The notes below the pieces were generated by a model that was not told where the DNA came from, made no database searches, and saw nothing but the letters and a program-made list of their open reading frames with translations. Shown piece by piece: positions 18,483 through 26,640 of a DNA stretch of 64,000 nt. Location: positions 123,138 to 187,137 of the forward strand of contig NZ_JH376593.1 in NCBI RefSeq assembly GCF_000233955.1, in the 5' to 3' direction. The translations under genes and the position numbers were made by a program. Position 1 is the stretch's first letter; each line of letters begins with the position of its first letter. The DNA is from Paraprevotella clara YIT 11840 (GTDB lineage Bacteria > Bacteroidota > Bacteroidia > Bacteroidales > Bacteroidaceae).

Positions 18483-18560
18483 GAGAACGAATTTCCGTTC
18501 TCAGCCAAACGATTTTTCAATCTGCGCCAAATGATTTTCCGTTTGGCGCAGATTGATTTA
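18483..18560. repeat. 22-bp repeat array A, with strong hairpins
   Basis: Units of 22 bp follow each other here: ctcagccaaacgatttttca + at (18500-18521), ctgcgccaaatgattttccg + tt (18522-18543), then a partial unit. The first differs at one base from the reverse complement of the array at 61.5 kb. Within the array TCAATCTGCGCCAAA (18517-18531) is perfectly complementary to TTTGGCGCAGATTGA (18542-18556), a 15-bp stem, and GAGAACG (18483-18489) pairs with CGTTCTC (18496-18502). The array lies between the convergent MATE and radical SAM genes and may also terminate transcription. Confidence 0.7.
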
Positions 18561-18697
18561 TAAACGACAAGCATTTGAATATCAAATATATAAGAAACAA
18601 CAAACATCCTTACAGATATTCATCCCCATACAGGCCTTCCTGTCGATAATATATGGAAAATACGGCTATGCGGTCCGTAGACCGCCCGCAGCGCTTC

Positions 18698-19474
18698 TCA
18701 ATAAGAGACGGAAACCTCCAATCCCTCTTGCCGGATGCGTCCGGCAATGTGGTCCAATTCTTCACGTGTGGCCTTTTTCAACTCATGGTCGGGCGTTTCG
18801 CGGTCTATGGTATAAATCATGACTTGGGAAGGTGATATTTCTTTCACGGCACGCAACCACGGTTCCACAAAACGGTCGGAAGTATTGTCCACATCCGCAC
18901 CCTCCGACATGCCTTTCATGAACATCGTCTGTATAATAACTTTGCCTCGGAAATCTTTCAGGCGTTCCACCACCCGACTTATTTCATAACGCCCCGTAGG
19001 ACGGTCTACCCGGCGAATGTAACCTTCGTCCACCGTATCCAATTTCAGGATATTGTTGTCCACTTTCCTCAAAGCCTCGAAAACTTCCGGCCGGAATATT
19101 TGGGTGGCATTGCTCAACACGCTGATCTTAGCCTTCGGGAAATACCGATCGCGCAAGGCGCGGGTGTCTTCTATGATTTCCGCAAAATGCGGATGAAGGG
19201 TGGGTTCCCCGTTTCCGGCAAACGTCAGCACATCCGGCACAGGCCCGTTCGCGGACATGCCTTTCAGCCGTTCTTCCAAAGCCATGCGCACTTCTTCACG
19301 TGTGGGCAACGGCTTCTTGGGACGAAAATCCTTGTTGAATCCACACTCACAATACACACAATCGAACGTACACCACTTCCCGTCTTCCGGAAGCAGGTTG
19401 ATGCCCAAAGAAACACCCAACCGACGGCTGTGTACCGGTCCGAATATGGGAGAAGGATAAATCACTGTAGCCAT
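18698..19474 (-). CDS. radical SAM protein
   Basis: The 258-residue protein carries the CX3CX2C 4Fe-4S motif of radical SAM enzymes at C35-T-F-D-C39-V-Y-C42, followed by the S-adenosylmethionine-binding GGE-like stretch FAGNGEPTLHPHF. The N-terminal IFGPVHSRRLGVSLGINLLP sequence is typical of a conserved subgroup often annotated as related to wyosine-type tRNA-modification proteins, but the actual substrate is unknown. It has no SPASM-like extension of clustered cysteines at the C-terminus. A -7 box TACCTTTG is present at 19503-19510, giving a leader of about 20-25 nt. It is transcribed toward the MATE gene, with the repeat array in between. Confidence 0.82.
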   Translation of the reverse strand: MATVIYPSPIFGPVHSRRLGVSLGINLLPEDGKWCTFDCVYCECGFNKDFRPKKPLPTREEVRMALEERLKGMSANGPVPDVLTFAGNGEPTLHPHFAEIIEDTRALRDRYFPKAKISVLSNATQIFRPEVFEALRKVDNNILKLDTVDEGYIRRVDRPTGRYEISRVVERLKDFRGKVIIQTMFMKGMSEGADVDNTSDRFVEPWLRAVKEISPSQVMIYTIDRETPDHELKKATREELDHIAGRIRQEGLEVSVSY

Positions 19475-19502
19475 AACTTCGTTTTTAATTCACAAATCCA
19501 TG

Positions 19503-19510
19503 CAAAGGTA
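19503..19510 (-). promoter_or_regulatory. -7 box of the radical SAM gene
   Basis: The minus strand reads TACCTTTG, an exact TAnnTTTG match, 29 nt before the ATG at 19474. Confidence 0.55.
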
Positions 19511-19522
19511 GCACAATCCCCG

Positions 19523-21583
19523 TCAAAACTTGTAACGCAACAAGAAAGAAAGGTCGTTTTTCCATCGCCCCCCGATACGTTGCAACCCGTCGCCTATTTC
19601 CTTACGGTCGAAATATCCGGTAATCCCGTATTTCCACATCAGCATCCAACGGCGCGCCACGTTCCACCGGGCATTCACCGCCGCCCTCATCCCTTGTCCG
19701 TACATCGTCATGAAAGAAAAGGCATACAATAAGGATGGCTCATAAAAAGACATCGGTGCCTTGTAGTCCTCGCTATCGAAATACACACACGACCCGGCCA
19801 CATTCAACCGGTTTTTCCGGTCCTTCCATTTCAGGATGCTCCCTCCCATGTATCCTCCGACATGCCGTCCATACACGTCCCTCACCCTTGTGTACCTTGC
19901 CACTCCGCGCCATTCCCAAACTTTTGAAGGCATGCACTGCGTCTGTATCTTCAATTTATGATACAGGTAAGGCTGTCCATAGCGTTCCTTACGCTTCAGT
20001 TGGTAACGTCCGGACAGTTCCCATTTTCCGGAAACAACCCAATCGACCTGAAATGTCCCTTCCACCCCTTCGGAGGTATGAGGTATCCCGAACTTGGCCC
20101 ACGGAAAATAAAAATAATCCACATAAGCGGACAACTTCAACTCATTCAACGGAGATGCCTCCACTCCCGTATAAAATCCGCTTTCGTTCCTGACCGCCCC
20201 GCCTTCGGAAAAGCTGTTGGCACGCAATCCTACATATTGGTAAGTAAACAACCGCTGCAAAGCCACCATGCTGTACCGGTGGTTGAAACGGTAAATGGCT
20301 TTGTTCAGCGTGGCCCAACCGCCATACACGTTGCTGAACGCCGTCTCGCCGGAAAACGAAAACCTGTCACGATGCCAACGATAGTGCAGGCCGGCATTCA
20401 GGAAATCCTTTCCATCCGGATAATATTGCCGGTAAAGTTCCGTGCCTTTTGAGAAAGAACGGCTGAAATGCTGGTAAAAGACAATCGCACCCAAAGAAAA
20501 ATATTCCGTATTCCAAGTCACGTCGGTTCCGGCAGACTGCTCCGTGACATTATGCTTTTTAGACAGCTCCAACAAAGTACGATGCAAACCGTCGGTTTTC
20601 AACGAAGATATCGTACCGTCTTTCCTTAAAGTGGCATCGGTGGGCAAATAGGAATAGAAAGCTGACATGTCCACCCTTCCAAAACGGAAAGCAGCCGCTA
20701 TTCCCCTGAAAAAAGAAGTTTCTGACGTGGAAGAGAATTTCTTGATGGACGGTCTCGTGTCACCCATATTGAACAAAGTGGATTTTCCCAAAGAAAAATC
20801 ACTGTTCACCACCAAGCCTTCGCCGAACCCCAACCGATAGTCTCCCAATGCCAATGCCTTGAGTTTACCACAATCTTTCAACAGAAAATGGAAAGAATAA
20901 GCATCGTATGCCTTATTGCCATAACTGCCAAACGGTTCTCCTGCGTCTTTCTCCGCCGTGAATCCCCAAAACAGCCTGTTCCTGTATTGATAAGTATAGC
21001 GTATGTTGTGGTACAACGAATTACCAAGATACACCTTATTGGGGTTTTTCAACAACACCTCATCTTCGGGTATTTTATATCCATCACGTTTATACAGAGG
21101 CACATCCAACCGGCTCGTCACCTCATGTCGCCCTCCTTTCAACAAGGTTTTCAACCGTAACTTCTCTTTTTCTTCCACAGGATTTTCCACATAGACGAAC
21201 AAAGTAAGAAACTGGCGGGTCTGATAGTCCAGTTCCTCTATCAACATCAATTCTCCCAACGATTGCATCGGACCGTAACGGTATACGTATGCCAAGATTT
21301 CCTCTATTTCATCTCCGTCCAGAAAAGGTAATTGCTCCAAATCGTCTTTCGTAGCCGTATTCAGGTTGAAAGGATGTTCGTGCAATGCGGCCAACTCTTC
21401 CAAAAGAGGACTCAAATCTTCTCCGTCTTCATATTCATCCACAGAAATCTTCTCTACAAATTCTTCCCAGGAATAATGCTGTGCGCCGACTTTATCCACA
21501 GGATATATTTGTAGAACACAAAACATTAACACGCTTATCCACAACCGGTGTAGATAAATAAACTTACAGTGTTTTTCTGTCAT
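19523..21583 (-). CDS. secreted protein with helix-hairpin-helix motif and outer-membrane barrel-like domain
   Basis: The 686-residue product has a hydrophobic N-terminal signal (to about residue 34), then a ComEA-like helix-hairpin-helix segment (PFNLNTATKDDLEQLPFLDG, then GPMQSLGELMLIEEL). From about residue 150 to the end it is a long series of alternating aromatic strands of the type seen in outer-membrane barrels (YQYRNRLFWGFTAEKDAGEP, LRANSFSEGGAVRNESGFY, LLRYKF at the terminus). This combination occurs widely in Bacteroidetes; HhH modules usually bind DNA, so a role in DNA handling at the surface has been suggested by homology, but I cannot show it. A consensus promoter sits only 4 nt before the ATG at 21583, so the real start may lie further in. 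Confidence 0.7.
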   Translation of the reverse strand: MTEKHCKFIYLHRLWISVLMFCVLQIYPVDKVGAQHYSWEEFVEKISVDEYEDGEDLSPLLEELAALHEHPFNLNTATKDDLEQLPFLDGDEIEEILAYVYRYGPMQSLGELMLIEELDYQTRQFLTLFVYVENPVEEKEKLRLKTLLKGGRHEVTSRLDVPLYKRDGYKIPEDEVLLKNPNKVYLGNSLYHNIRYTYQYRNRLFWGFTAEKDAGEPFGSYGNKAYDAYSFHFLLKDCGKLKALALGDYRLGFGEGLVVNSDFSLGKSTLFNMGDTRPSIKKFSSTSETSFFRGIAAAFRFGRVDMSAFYSYLPTDATLRKDGTISSLKTDGLHRTLLELSKKHNVTEQSAGTDVTWNTEYFSLGAIVFYQHFSRSFSKGTELYRQYYPDGKDFLNAGLHYRWHRDRFSFSGETAFSNVYGGWATLNKAIYRFNHRYSMVALQRLFTYQYVGLRANSFSEGGAVRNESGFYTGVEASPLNELKLSAYVDYFYFPWAKFGIPHTSEGVEGTFQVDWVVSGKWELSGRYQLKRKERYGQPYLYHKLKIQTQCMPSKVWEWRGVARYTRVRDVYGRHVGGYMGGSILKWKDRKNRLNVAGSCVYFDSEDYKAPMSFYEPSLLYAFSFMTMYGQGMRAAVNARWNVARRWMLMWKYGITGYFDRKEIGDGLQRIGGRWKNDLSFLLRYKF

Positions 21584-21587
21584 ACTT

Positions 21588-21619
21588 CAAATATAAACAA
21601 CTATTTTCAGTATGACAAA
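21588..21619 (-). promoter_or_regulatory. consensus promoter at the start of the HhH/barrel gene
   Basis: The minus strand carries TTTG (21616-21619), a 20-nt spacer and TATATTTG (21588-21595), a full match to the Bacteroidetes -33/-7 promoter. It lies directly against the ATG at 21583, so the transcript would be nearly leaderless or translation starts downstream. Confidence 0.65.
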
Positions 21620-21676
21620 TTATCCCCTATAAATAATCACTGCATAAGAATCCGTATTCACTACGTAACGAAAACT

Positions 21677-23446
21677 TTATTTCACTACAAACTTCTTTCC
21701 ATCTTTTATATATATGCCTTTAGGTAAATTATCCGTGCCATTCATCCGAACGCCGGATAAGTCATATACTATTCCATCGGCCTTTGATGTTTTTGATTTC
21801 ACGGAAAATACAGAAACGGCATCGGACGAATAATCCTCATTGTTAGTCAAATACATGTCAGCCACATCAATAACACCACCTTGACCGGCATACAGGGCGA
21901 CAATCATGACATGAGAAACGTCCACCGGTTCGCCTTGAAGTTCTCCACTCGTGTAAGTGATGTCATGAAGAGGAACAGCCACCAAGACCTCCTCGCCCAC
22001 AGGATATTGACAACAATCAGACCAGATATTGTTCTCTGTATAAAGCATAATGCAAGCTCCCACTTTTTGGACTTTATCCAATTTTAACACCAAGTACTTG
22101 TAACCACTCATATCCAATCCATAGGTATACTTCCATCCCATCTGCCCATTCTCACCCGGAAAAAACGCCCTCGCGGCCTCCCGGTACGTGCCGTTCCCGA
22201 ACAATGCAGTTTCAATGAACTCTTCACTGAAAGGAAAACAGGTGGAATTGAGGGTAAATGACAGACTGGACACTTTTCCCACCGGGTCCGTATAAATGGC
22301 TTTCACTTCCGTACACCCCTGCGAAAGGCCACGTACCTCCCCGTCCTTGATGCCTGCCACTTCAGTATTTTCTATTTCATACTTAGCCATATAAGCCACA
22401 TCTTCCGTATGCCCGTCTTCAAAAGTAGCCATCAATTCCAACTTCTGCCCCTTCCCGATTTGTACTTCCAAATCCTTGTTCGGCATATCCATATTTATCA
22501 CGGCCATGTCCGGCATGCCCAACGGAATGCCATATATTTTATTTAAGACCACCCTGGCATAATGTCGTCCCATCTCACGGTAACCTTCAGAAGTAAAATG
22601 AAGTCCGTCACTCGCCCCTTTACAGCCTTCCGATGAAACGACATGTGCGTTCACCAGCCACGGCAGCACGGCAACATATTCATTATGTCCTGCACAAATT
22701 CCCCCTTCTGCCTCACTCAGCATTTCCCCCGCAAACAGAGGCACCTCTTCTTCTTTAAGGTCCAAATCACGAAGCAAATCCCTATAGATTTTCCCCACTT
22801 TCTCCGGCCAGTCCGCTTGCCCATTGTTGCTTTCCCCCTGATGTAACAAAATGCCTTTGATAATCCCACGCTTTTTAGCCCTTTTGCCAAATTCCACTAA
22901 TTTCGCATAAGGATTCCCACCATATAAACCCATCAAATATTTCTGCCATTCATCGGCATTTTCATAATATTTTGCATAATTGTCCTTGTCAAAACAATCT
23001 ATACCGGCTCCTCCTATGGCCACCATCACCACACCTACCTTATAAGATTCCGGCAAATTATCCACCATAGTGCGGCCGAAATAATCCGCCACACTCAATT
23101 TAGCTCCATAACGGCACAACGGAGGAACAGCCGTATACCAATTTCCAGGCGTACGTCCCATCTTAAGGTCCTCATCACAGACACTCATTACTTGAAAACG
23201 TTTGTCCACCCCTTTCATATCAACATCTTCTATATCTGCATTACCCTCCATATTAGATTGCCCAAAACACAAATAAATATGGAAAGTTGAATCTACTGTC
23301 TGCCACTTGTCTCTCCCTGCTCCATTTCCGCTATATTGAAGACTTGCATTTTTGCCTGAAAGAAAATTGTCTTTTGTCATTCTAAAACTACCGGAAATAG
23401 ACTCTGAAAACGCTATCAAAAGGATGTAAAAAAACAGTTTTTTCAT
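21677..23446 (-). CDS. secreted sialate O-acetylesterase-like SGNH hydrolase with C-terminal tail
   Basis: This 589-residue secreted protein has a signal peptide (MKKLFFYILLIAFSESISG) and an SASA-type esterase domain. The serine motif is F-G62-Q-S64-N-M-E, followed by VVMVAIGGAGIDCF, GILLHQGESNN and the late catalytic pair in SDGLHFTSEGYREMGRHYA. Such enzymes remove acetyl groups from sialic acids or plant polysaccharides. After about residue 340 there is a bacterial Ig-like segment and a beta-sandwich region. The last 30 residues (VYDLSGVRM, LPKGIYIKDGKKFVV) resemble a T9SS-like sorting tail. The ATG at 23446 was chosen because it begins the signal peptide. A -7 box is at 23477-23484. The true substrate is unknown. 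Confidence 0.82.
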   Translation of the reverse strand: MKKLFFYILLIAFSESISGSFRMTKDNFLSGKNASLQYSGNGAGRDKWQTVDSTFHIYLCFGQSNMEGNADIEDVDMKGVDKRFQVMSVCDEDLKMGRTPGNWYTAVPPLCRYGAKLSVADYFGRTMVDNLPESYKVGVVMVAIGGAGIDCFDKDNYAKYYENADEWQKYLMGLYGGNPYAKLVEFGKRAKKRGIIKGILLHQGESNNGQADWPEKVGKIYRDLLRDLDLKEEEVPLFAGEMLSEAEGGICAGHNEYVAVLPWLVNAHVVSSEGCKGASDGLHFTSEGYREMGRHYARVVLNKIYGIPLGMPDMAVINMDMPNKDLEVQIGKGQKLELMATFEDGHTEDVAYMAKYEIENTEVAGIKDGEVRGLSQGCTEVKAIYTDPVGKVSSLSFTLNSTCFPFSEEFIETALFGNGTYREAARAFFPGENGQMGWKYTYGLDMSGYKYLVLKLDKVQKVGACIMLYTENNIWSDCCQYPVGEEVLVAVPLHDITYTSGELQGEPVDVSHVMIVALYAGQGGVIDVADMYLTNNEDYSSDAVSVFSVKSKTSKADGIVYDLSGVRMNGTDNLPKGIYIKDGKKFVVK

Positions 23447-23476
23447 ATTTAATAACTTTATAGATAAGACTGAAAG

Positions 23477-23484
23477 CAAAGGTA
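23477..23484 (-). promoter_or_regulatory. -7 box of the esterase gene
   Basis: The minus strand reads TACCTTTG, 31 nt before the ATG at 23446, matching TAnnTTTG. The -33 position shows TTTTC rather than TTTG. Confidence 0.5.
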
Positions 23485-23612
23485 TGGAAAAACAGTATTT
23501 GAAAATCCACGCAATGTTGCAGATATTTTATCTCACGTCATACAACGATTGCAAATACTACAAAAAATGAACTATTCTTTGTAAAAAACATGCGATGAAA
23601 GTTTTTAATTTA

Positions 23613-23620
23613 TATTTTTG
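23613..23620 (+). promoter_or_regulatory. -7 box of the DUF4294 gene
   Basis: TATTTTTG matches TAnnTTTG. It lies only 8 nt before the ATG at 23629, so the leader would be very short. Confidence 0.45.
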
Positions 23621-23628
23621 CAGCGGAT

Positions 23629-24255
23629 ATGGGAATATACAGGCTTATCATATTGTTCTTATTAGGTGCTCTTACTTTGCAAGTGGAAGCCCAGGACGAG
23701 TTTGTTCCTATTGATGGAGAACCGAGAATAAAAGTCGTGTTTTACAAAAAAGTACAGAAGGAGTTCTATCAAGGCGACTCCATCACCGTGATTATCATGC
23801 CCGAACTACCGGTATATCCCCCACTGAAGTTTAAGAACAAAAGGGAAGCCATGCGGTATAACAAATTGGTTTATAACGTAAAAAAAACACTTCCCATTGC
23901 TAAAATGGTTAATCAGACCATATCCGAAACTTATGAGTATCTGGAAAAACTACCTACTAAAAAAGAAAAAGACGCTCACATACGAGCCGTAGAGAAAGGT
24001 ATAAAAAAGCAATATACCCCACAAATGAAAAAGCTGACTTATTCACAGGGGAAACTGCTCATCAAGTTAGTGAACCGCGAATGCAACCAAAGTTCTTTCG
24101 AAATAGTGAAAGCCTTTTTCGGCCCTTTCAAAGCCGGATTCTACCAAACGTTTGCCAGCATATTCGGAGCCAGCCTAAAAAAAGACTATGATCCAGAAGC
24201 CGACGACCGGCTGACGGAACGGGTTGTAAGAATGGTGGAAGCTGGTACATTATAA
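23629..24255 (+). CDS. DUF4294 family secreted protein
   Basis: The 208-residue protein has a signal peptide (MGIYRLIILFLLGALTLQVEA). It carries the conserved features I associate with DUF4294: the GDSITVIIMPELPVYPPLKF stretch at about 50-69, VKKTLPIAKMVNQTISETYE, LTYSQGKLLIKLVNRECNQS and FFGPFKAGFYQTFASIFGAS near the C-terminus. The family is confined to Bacteroidetes and has no established function as far as I know. It is divergent from the esterase gene and converges on the SpoU methyltransferase gene with only 3 nt between their ends. Confidence 0.85.
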   Translation: MGIYRLIILFLLGALTLQVEAQDEFVPIDGEPRIKVVFYKKVQKEFYQGDSITVIIMPELPVYPPLKFKNKREAMRYNKLVYNVKKTLPIAKMVNQTISETYEYLEKLPTKKEKDAHIRAVEKGIKKQYTPQMKKLTYSQGKLLIKLVNRECNQSSFEIVKAFFGPFKAGFYQTFASIFGASLKKDYDPEADDRLTERVVRMVEAGTL

Positions 24256-24258
24256 TGT

Positions 24259-24789
24259 TCACAACTTCATCTTACGGGCAAACTCCCACACCAATATCCC
24301 GGCCGTAACAGAAACATTTAGAGAATGTTTCGTCCCGAACTGAGGTATTTCTATACACCCGTCGCACTGGTCGACAACTTCTTGTTGCACACCTTTCACT
24401 TCATTTCCTAATATAATGGCATATTTTTTTGCTTTATCCGGCTGGAAGTCCTGCAACATAATGCTACCTTCCACCTGTTCCACAGCCCAAACTTCGTAAC
24501 CTTCGGCCTTAAGATGCTCCACCGCATCTTGCGTACGCTCATAATATACCCAATTCACGGAATCTTCCGCCCCCAATGCCGTTTTATGGATTTCCACTTG
24601 CGGCGGAGTGGCTGTAATTCCGCACAGATACACGGATGCTACCCTAAAAGCATCGGACGAGCGGAATACGGAACCTACATTATATAAGCTTCTTACATGG
24701 TCCAGTACCACAATCAAAGGAAGTTTTTCAACCGTCTTGAATTCTTCGGTAGAGATTCTATTCAGTTCCGTTATTTTAAGTTTTCTCAT
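24259..24789 (-). CDS. RNA methyltransferase of the TrmH/SpoU family
   Basis: This 176-residue protein is a knotted (SPOUT) S-adenosylmethionine-dependent RNA 2'-O-methyltransferase. The three family motifs are visible: motif 1 NVGSVFRSSDAF, motif 2 AIILGNEVKGV and motif 3 IPQFGTKHSLNVSVTAGILV. It lacks the N-terminal substrate-binding extension of RlmB-type enzymes, so its RNA target (tRNA or rRNA) cannot be told. The ATG at 24789 was chosen over 24801 because the -7 box TATCTTTG at 24811-24818 would put the transcription start at about 24804, leaving no leader for the upstream ATG. It converges tightly on the DUF4294 gene. Confidence 0.9.
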   Translation of the reverse strand: MRKLKITELNRISTEEFKTVEKLPLIVVLDHVRSLYNVGSVFRSSDAFRVASVYLCGITATPPQVEIHKTALGAEDSVNWVYYERTQDAVEHLKAEGYEVWAVEQVEGSIMLQDFQPDKAKKYAIILGNEVKGVQQEVVDQCDGCIEIPQFGTKHSLNVSVTAGILVWEFARKMKL

Positions 24790-24810
24790 TGCTTTCAACA
24801 TATTTGTTCA

Positions 24811-24818
24811 CAAAGATA
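24811..24818 (-). promoter_or_regulatory. -7 box of the SpoU methyltransferase gene
   Basis: The minus strand reads TATCTTTG, an exact -7 match. It supports the ATG at 24789, 22 nt downstream, as the start codon. Confidence 0.6.
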
Positions 24819-25247
24819 ATAAAACCCATAAAAACTACTTGATAACTCGTTCACAAATCGTAAACAGATTATTAAAAAGAAACTTTGGATTTAGAAATTC
24901 AGTAGTGTTACAGGAATATTTCAAACCACCAAATAAATTAGTAAAAGATAGAAATGAACTTTAAACCGTATTTTCATCAGGTTTATGCAGCCTTTTTCCC
25001 CTAAAGTTTTTAACTTTGTAGGTTATGAACAACTCGTTAAAAACGATAAAGAACATACGATAATGCATTCAGTTTAAAGAATAAGAGACCCAAGGCTCAT
25101 GTTGAAAAGTGATATATTACCCGATACCCCGCTTTGATAACTTAAAAAACAAGTTTCAGGCTTCTTTTTTATCGACACTATCAACAGCCTATCATCATTT
25201 ACATTAGATTTTTTCAAAAAATAGAAATAAGAATTAATAATATATAT
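24819..25247. other. intergenic region upstream of nadA
   Basis: This is about 430 bp of A+T-rich sequence without a convincing gene between the divergent SpoU and nadA genes. It holds a -7 box TAACTTTG at 25011-25018, which would give nadA a leader of roughly 220 nt. I found no strong terminator hairpin within that leader, so I read it as an unusually long untranslated region rather than a separate RNA gene. No recognised NAD riboswitch motif was seen. Confidence 0.4.
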
Positions 25248-26240
25248 ATGGTTAAGAAAGAGTGGATAGACAAGGGGTTTGTGGATGAACCCATAGCAAA
25301 GGAGCTTGATTTGAAAAGTGAGATCAGGGAACTTTGCCGGAAGAAGAATGCCGTCATCATGGCGCATTACTATACGGAAGGAATCATCCAGGATTTGGCT
25401 GACTTCGTGGGAGACAGTCTGGCACTGGCTCAAAAAGCTGCCAAGACCGAAGCGGATATCATCGTCATGTGCGGTGTGCATTTCATGGGAGAGACCAATA
25501 AGATTCTCTGTCCTGACAAAAAGGTCTTGGTTCCGGATTTGAATGCCACCTGTTCGCTGGCCGAAAGTTGTCCAGCGGATGAATTCTCCCGGTTTGTTTC
25601 AGCTCATCCCGGCCATACGGTCATCTCGTACGTCAATACTACGGCTGCCACCAAGGCTGTCACGGATGTGGTGGTCACTTCGAGCAACGCCCGCCAGATT
25701 GTGGAAAGTTTCCCTTCTGATGAAAAGATCATTTTCGGTCCGGACCGGAATCTTGGCAACTATATCAATTCCGTTACCGGACGTGACATGCTGCTTTGGG
25801 ACGGAGCTTGCCACGTGCATGAAAAATTCTCCGTAGAGAAAATATTGGAACTTAAAAAATCCCATCCCGAGGCCAAGGTGCTGGCTCATCCGGAATGTAA
25901 AGGAGCTGTGTTGAAACTGGCAGATGTGGTCGGTTCTACCGCAGCATTGCTGAAATATGCCATCCGTCATGAAGAAAAGGAATTTATTGTGGCTACGGAA
26001 AGCGGCATATTACACGAGATGCAGAAGGCTTGTCCGGAGAAAACCTTCATTCCGGCTCCTCCGGACGACAGTACGTGTGCCTGCAACGAATGTAATTACA
26101 TGAGGTTGATTACGTTGGAAAAACTCTATAATACCTTGAAATACGAGTGGCCGGAAATCGTAGTGGATGCGGAAGTGGCGGAAAAGGCTGTCAAACCGAT
26201 TCACAGAATGTTGGAAATCTCCGAGAAGTTAGGATTGTAA
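25248..26240 (+). CDS. nadA: quinolinate synthase
   Basis: NadA condenses iminoaspartate with dihydroxyacetone phosphate to quinolinate, using a 4Fe-4S cluster; it is the step after NadB. The 330-residue protein is of normal length. Signature stretches are VIMAHYYTEGIIQDLADFVG, CGVHFMGETNKIL (first cluster cysteine, C75), NATCSLAESCPA, LAHPECKGAV (second) and DSTCACNECNYM (third region). The start at 25248 follows an A+T-rich leader and precedes the conserved core by about 35 residues, as usual. Its stop codon overlaps the start of the cupin gene by one base (TAATG), so nadA may be translationally coupled to the amino-sugar genes downstream although they belong to a different pathway. Confidence 0.95.
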   Translation: MVKKEWIDKGFVDEPIAKELDLKSEIRELCRKKNAVIMAHYYTEGIIQDLADFVGDSLALAQKAAKTEADIIVMCGVHFMGETNKILCPDKKVLVPDLNATCSLAESCPADEFSRFVSAHPGHTVISYVNTTAATKAVTDVVVTSSNARQIVESFPSDEKIIFGPDRNLGNYINSVTGRDMLLWDGACHVHEKFSVEKILELKKSHPEAKVLAHPECKGAVLKLADVVGSTAALLKYAIRHEEKEFIVATESGILHEMQKACPEKTFIPAPPDDSTCACNECNYMRLITLEKLYNTLKYEWPEIVVDAEVAEKAVKPIHRMLEISEKLGL

Positions 26241-26626
26241 TGAAGCGTTTGAAGACTTTTACCGATGAACGTGGCAGCCTTACCGTGGCTGAAACCGGAA
26301 AGGATTTGCCTTTTGAAGTAAAGCGGGCATACTGGATTTACGGTGTACCCAAGGGGCATGAACGCGGCAAGCACGCTAACCGTATCACCTATCAGTACTT
26401 GGTGGCCGTGAGAGGATGCGTGACAATAACCTTGGAAGACAAGGACGGACGGCGGACGTATGTGCTCGACGCACCGGACAAGGGGCTGCTCATTCCGCCG
26501 CTGACGTGGAACGAGTTGCTGCATTTCTCTGAAGATGCCGTGTTGTTGGTCTTGTCTTCCCAGCCTTACCGGCCTGAGATGTATATCAACTCTTACGAAG
26601 AGTTTCTGCGTATGATTCATGAATAG
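26240..26626 (+). CDS. fdtA: cupin sugar 3,4-ketoisomerase (FdtA/QdtA/WxcM-like)
   Basis: This 128-residue cupin belongs to the family that moves the keto group of dTDP-4-keto-6-deoxyglucose to C3, preparing it for an aminotransferase. The characteristic sequences are RGSLTVAE, VKRAYWIYGVP, RGKHANRITYQYLVAVRG (metal-free histidine region), and LIPPLTWNELLHFSEDAVLL. The ATG at 26240 overlaps the nadA stop codon by one base. The next genes encode an acyltransferase and a DegT aminotransferase, together a plausible route to a 3-acylamino-3,6-dideoxyhexose for surface polysaccharide. The exact stereochemistry (FdtA versus QdtA) cannot be read from the sequence, so the gene symbol is tentative. 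Confidence 0.8.
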   Translation: MKRLKTFTDERGSLTVAETGKDLPFEVKRAYWIYGVPKGHERGKHANRITYQYLVAVRGCVTITLEDKDGRRTYVLDAPDKGLLIPPLTWNELLHFSEDAVLLVLSSQPYRPEMYINSYEEFLRMIHE

Positions 26627-26640
26627 ATGGAGGTGTGGAG

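Noticed and set aside
25074..25481. Minus-strand frame overlapping nadA
   Set aside because: Mostly antisense to the conserved nadA coding region; no independent support.
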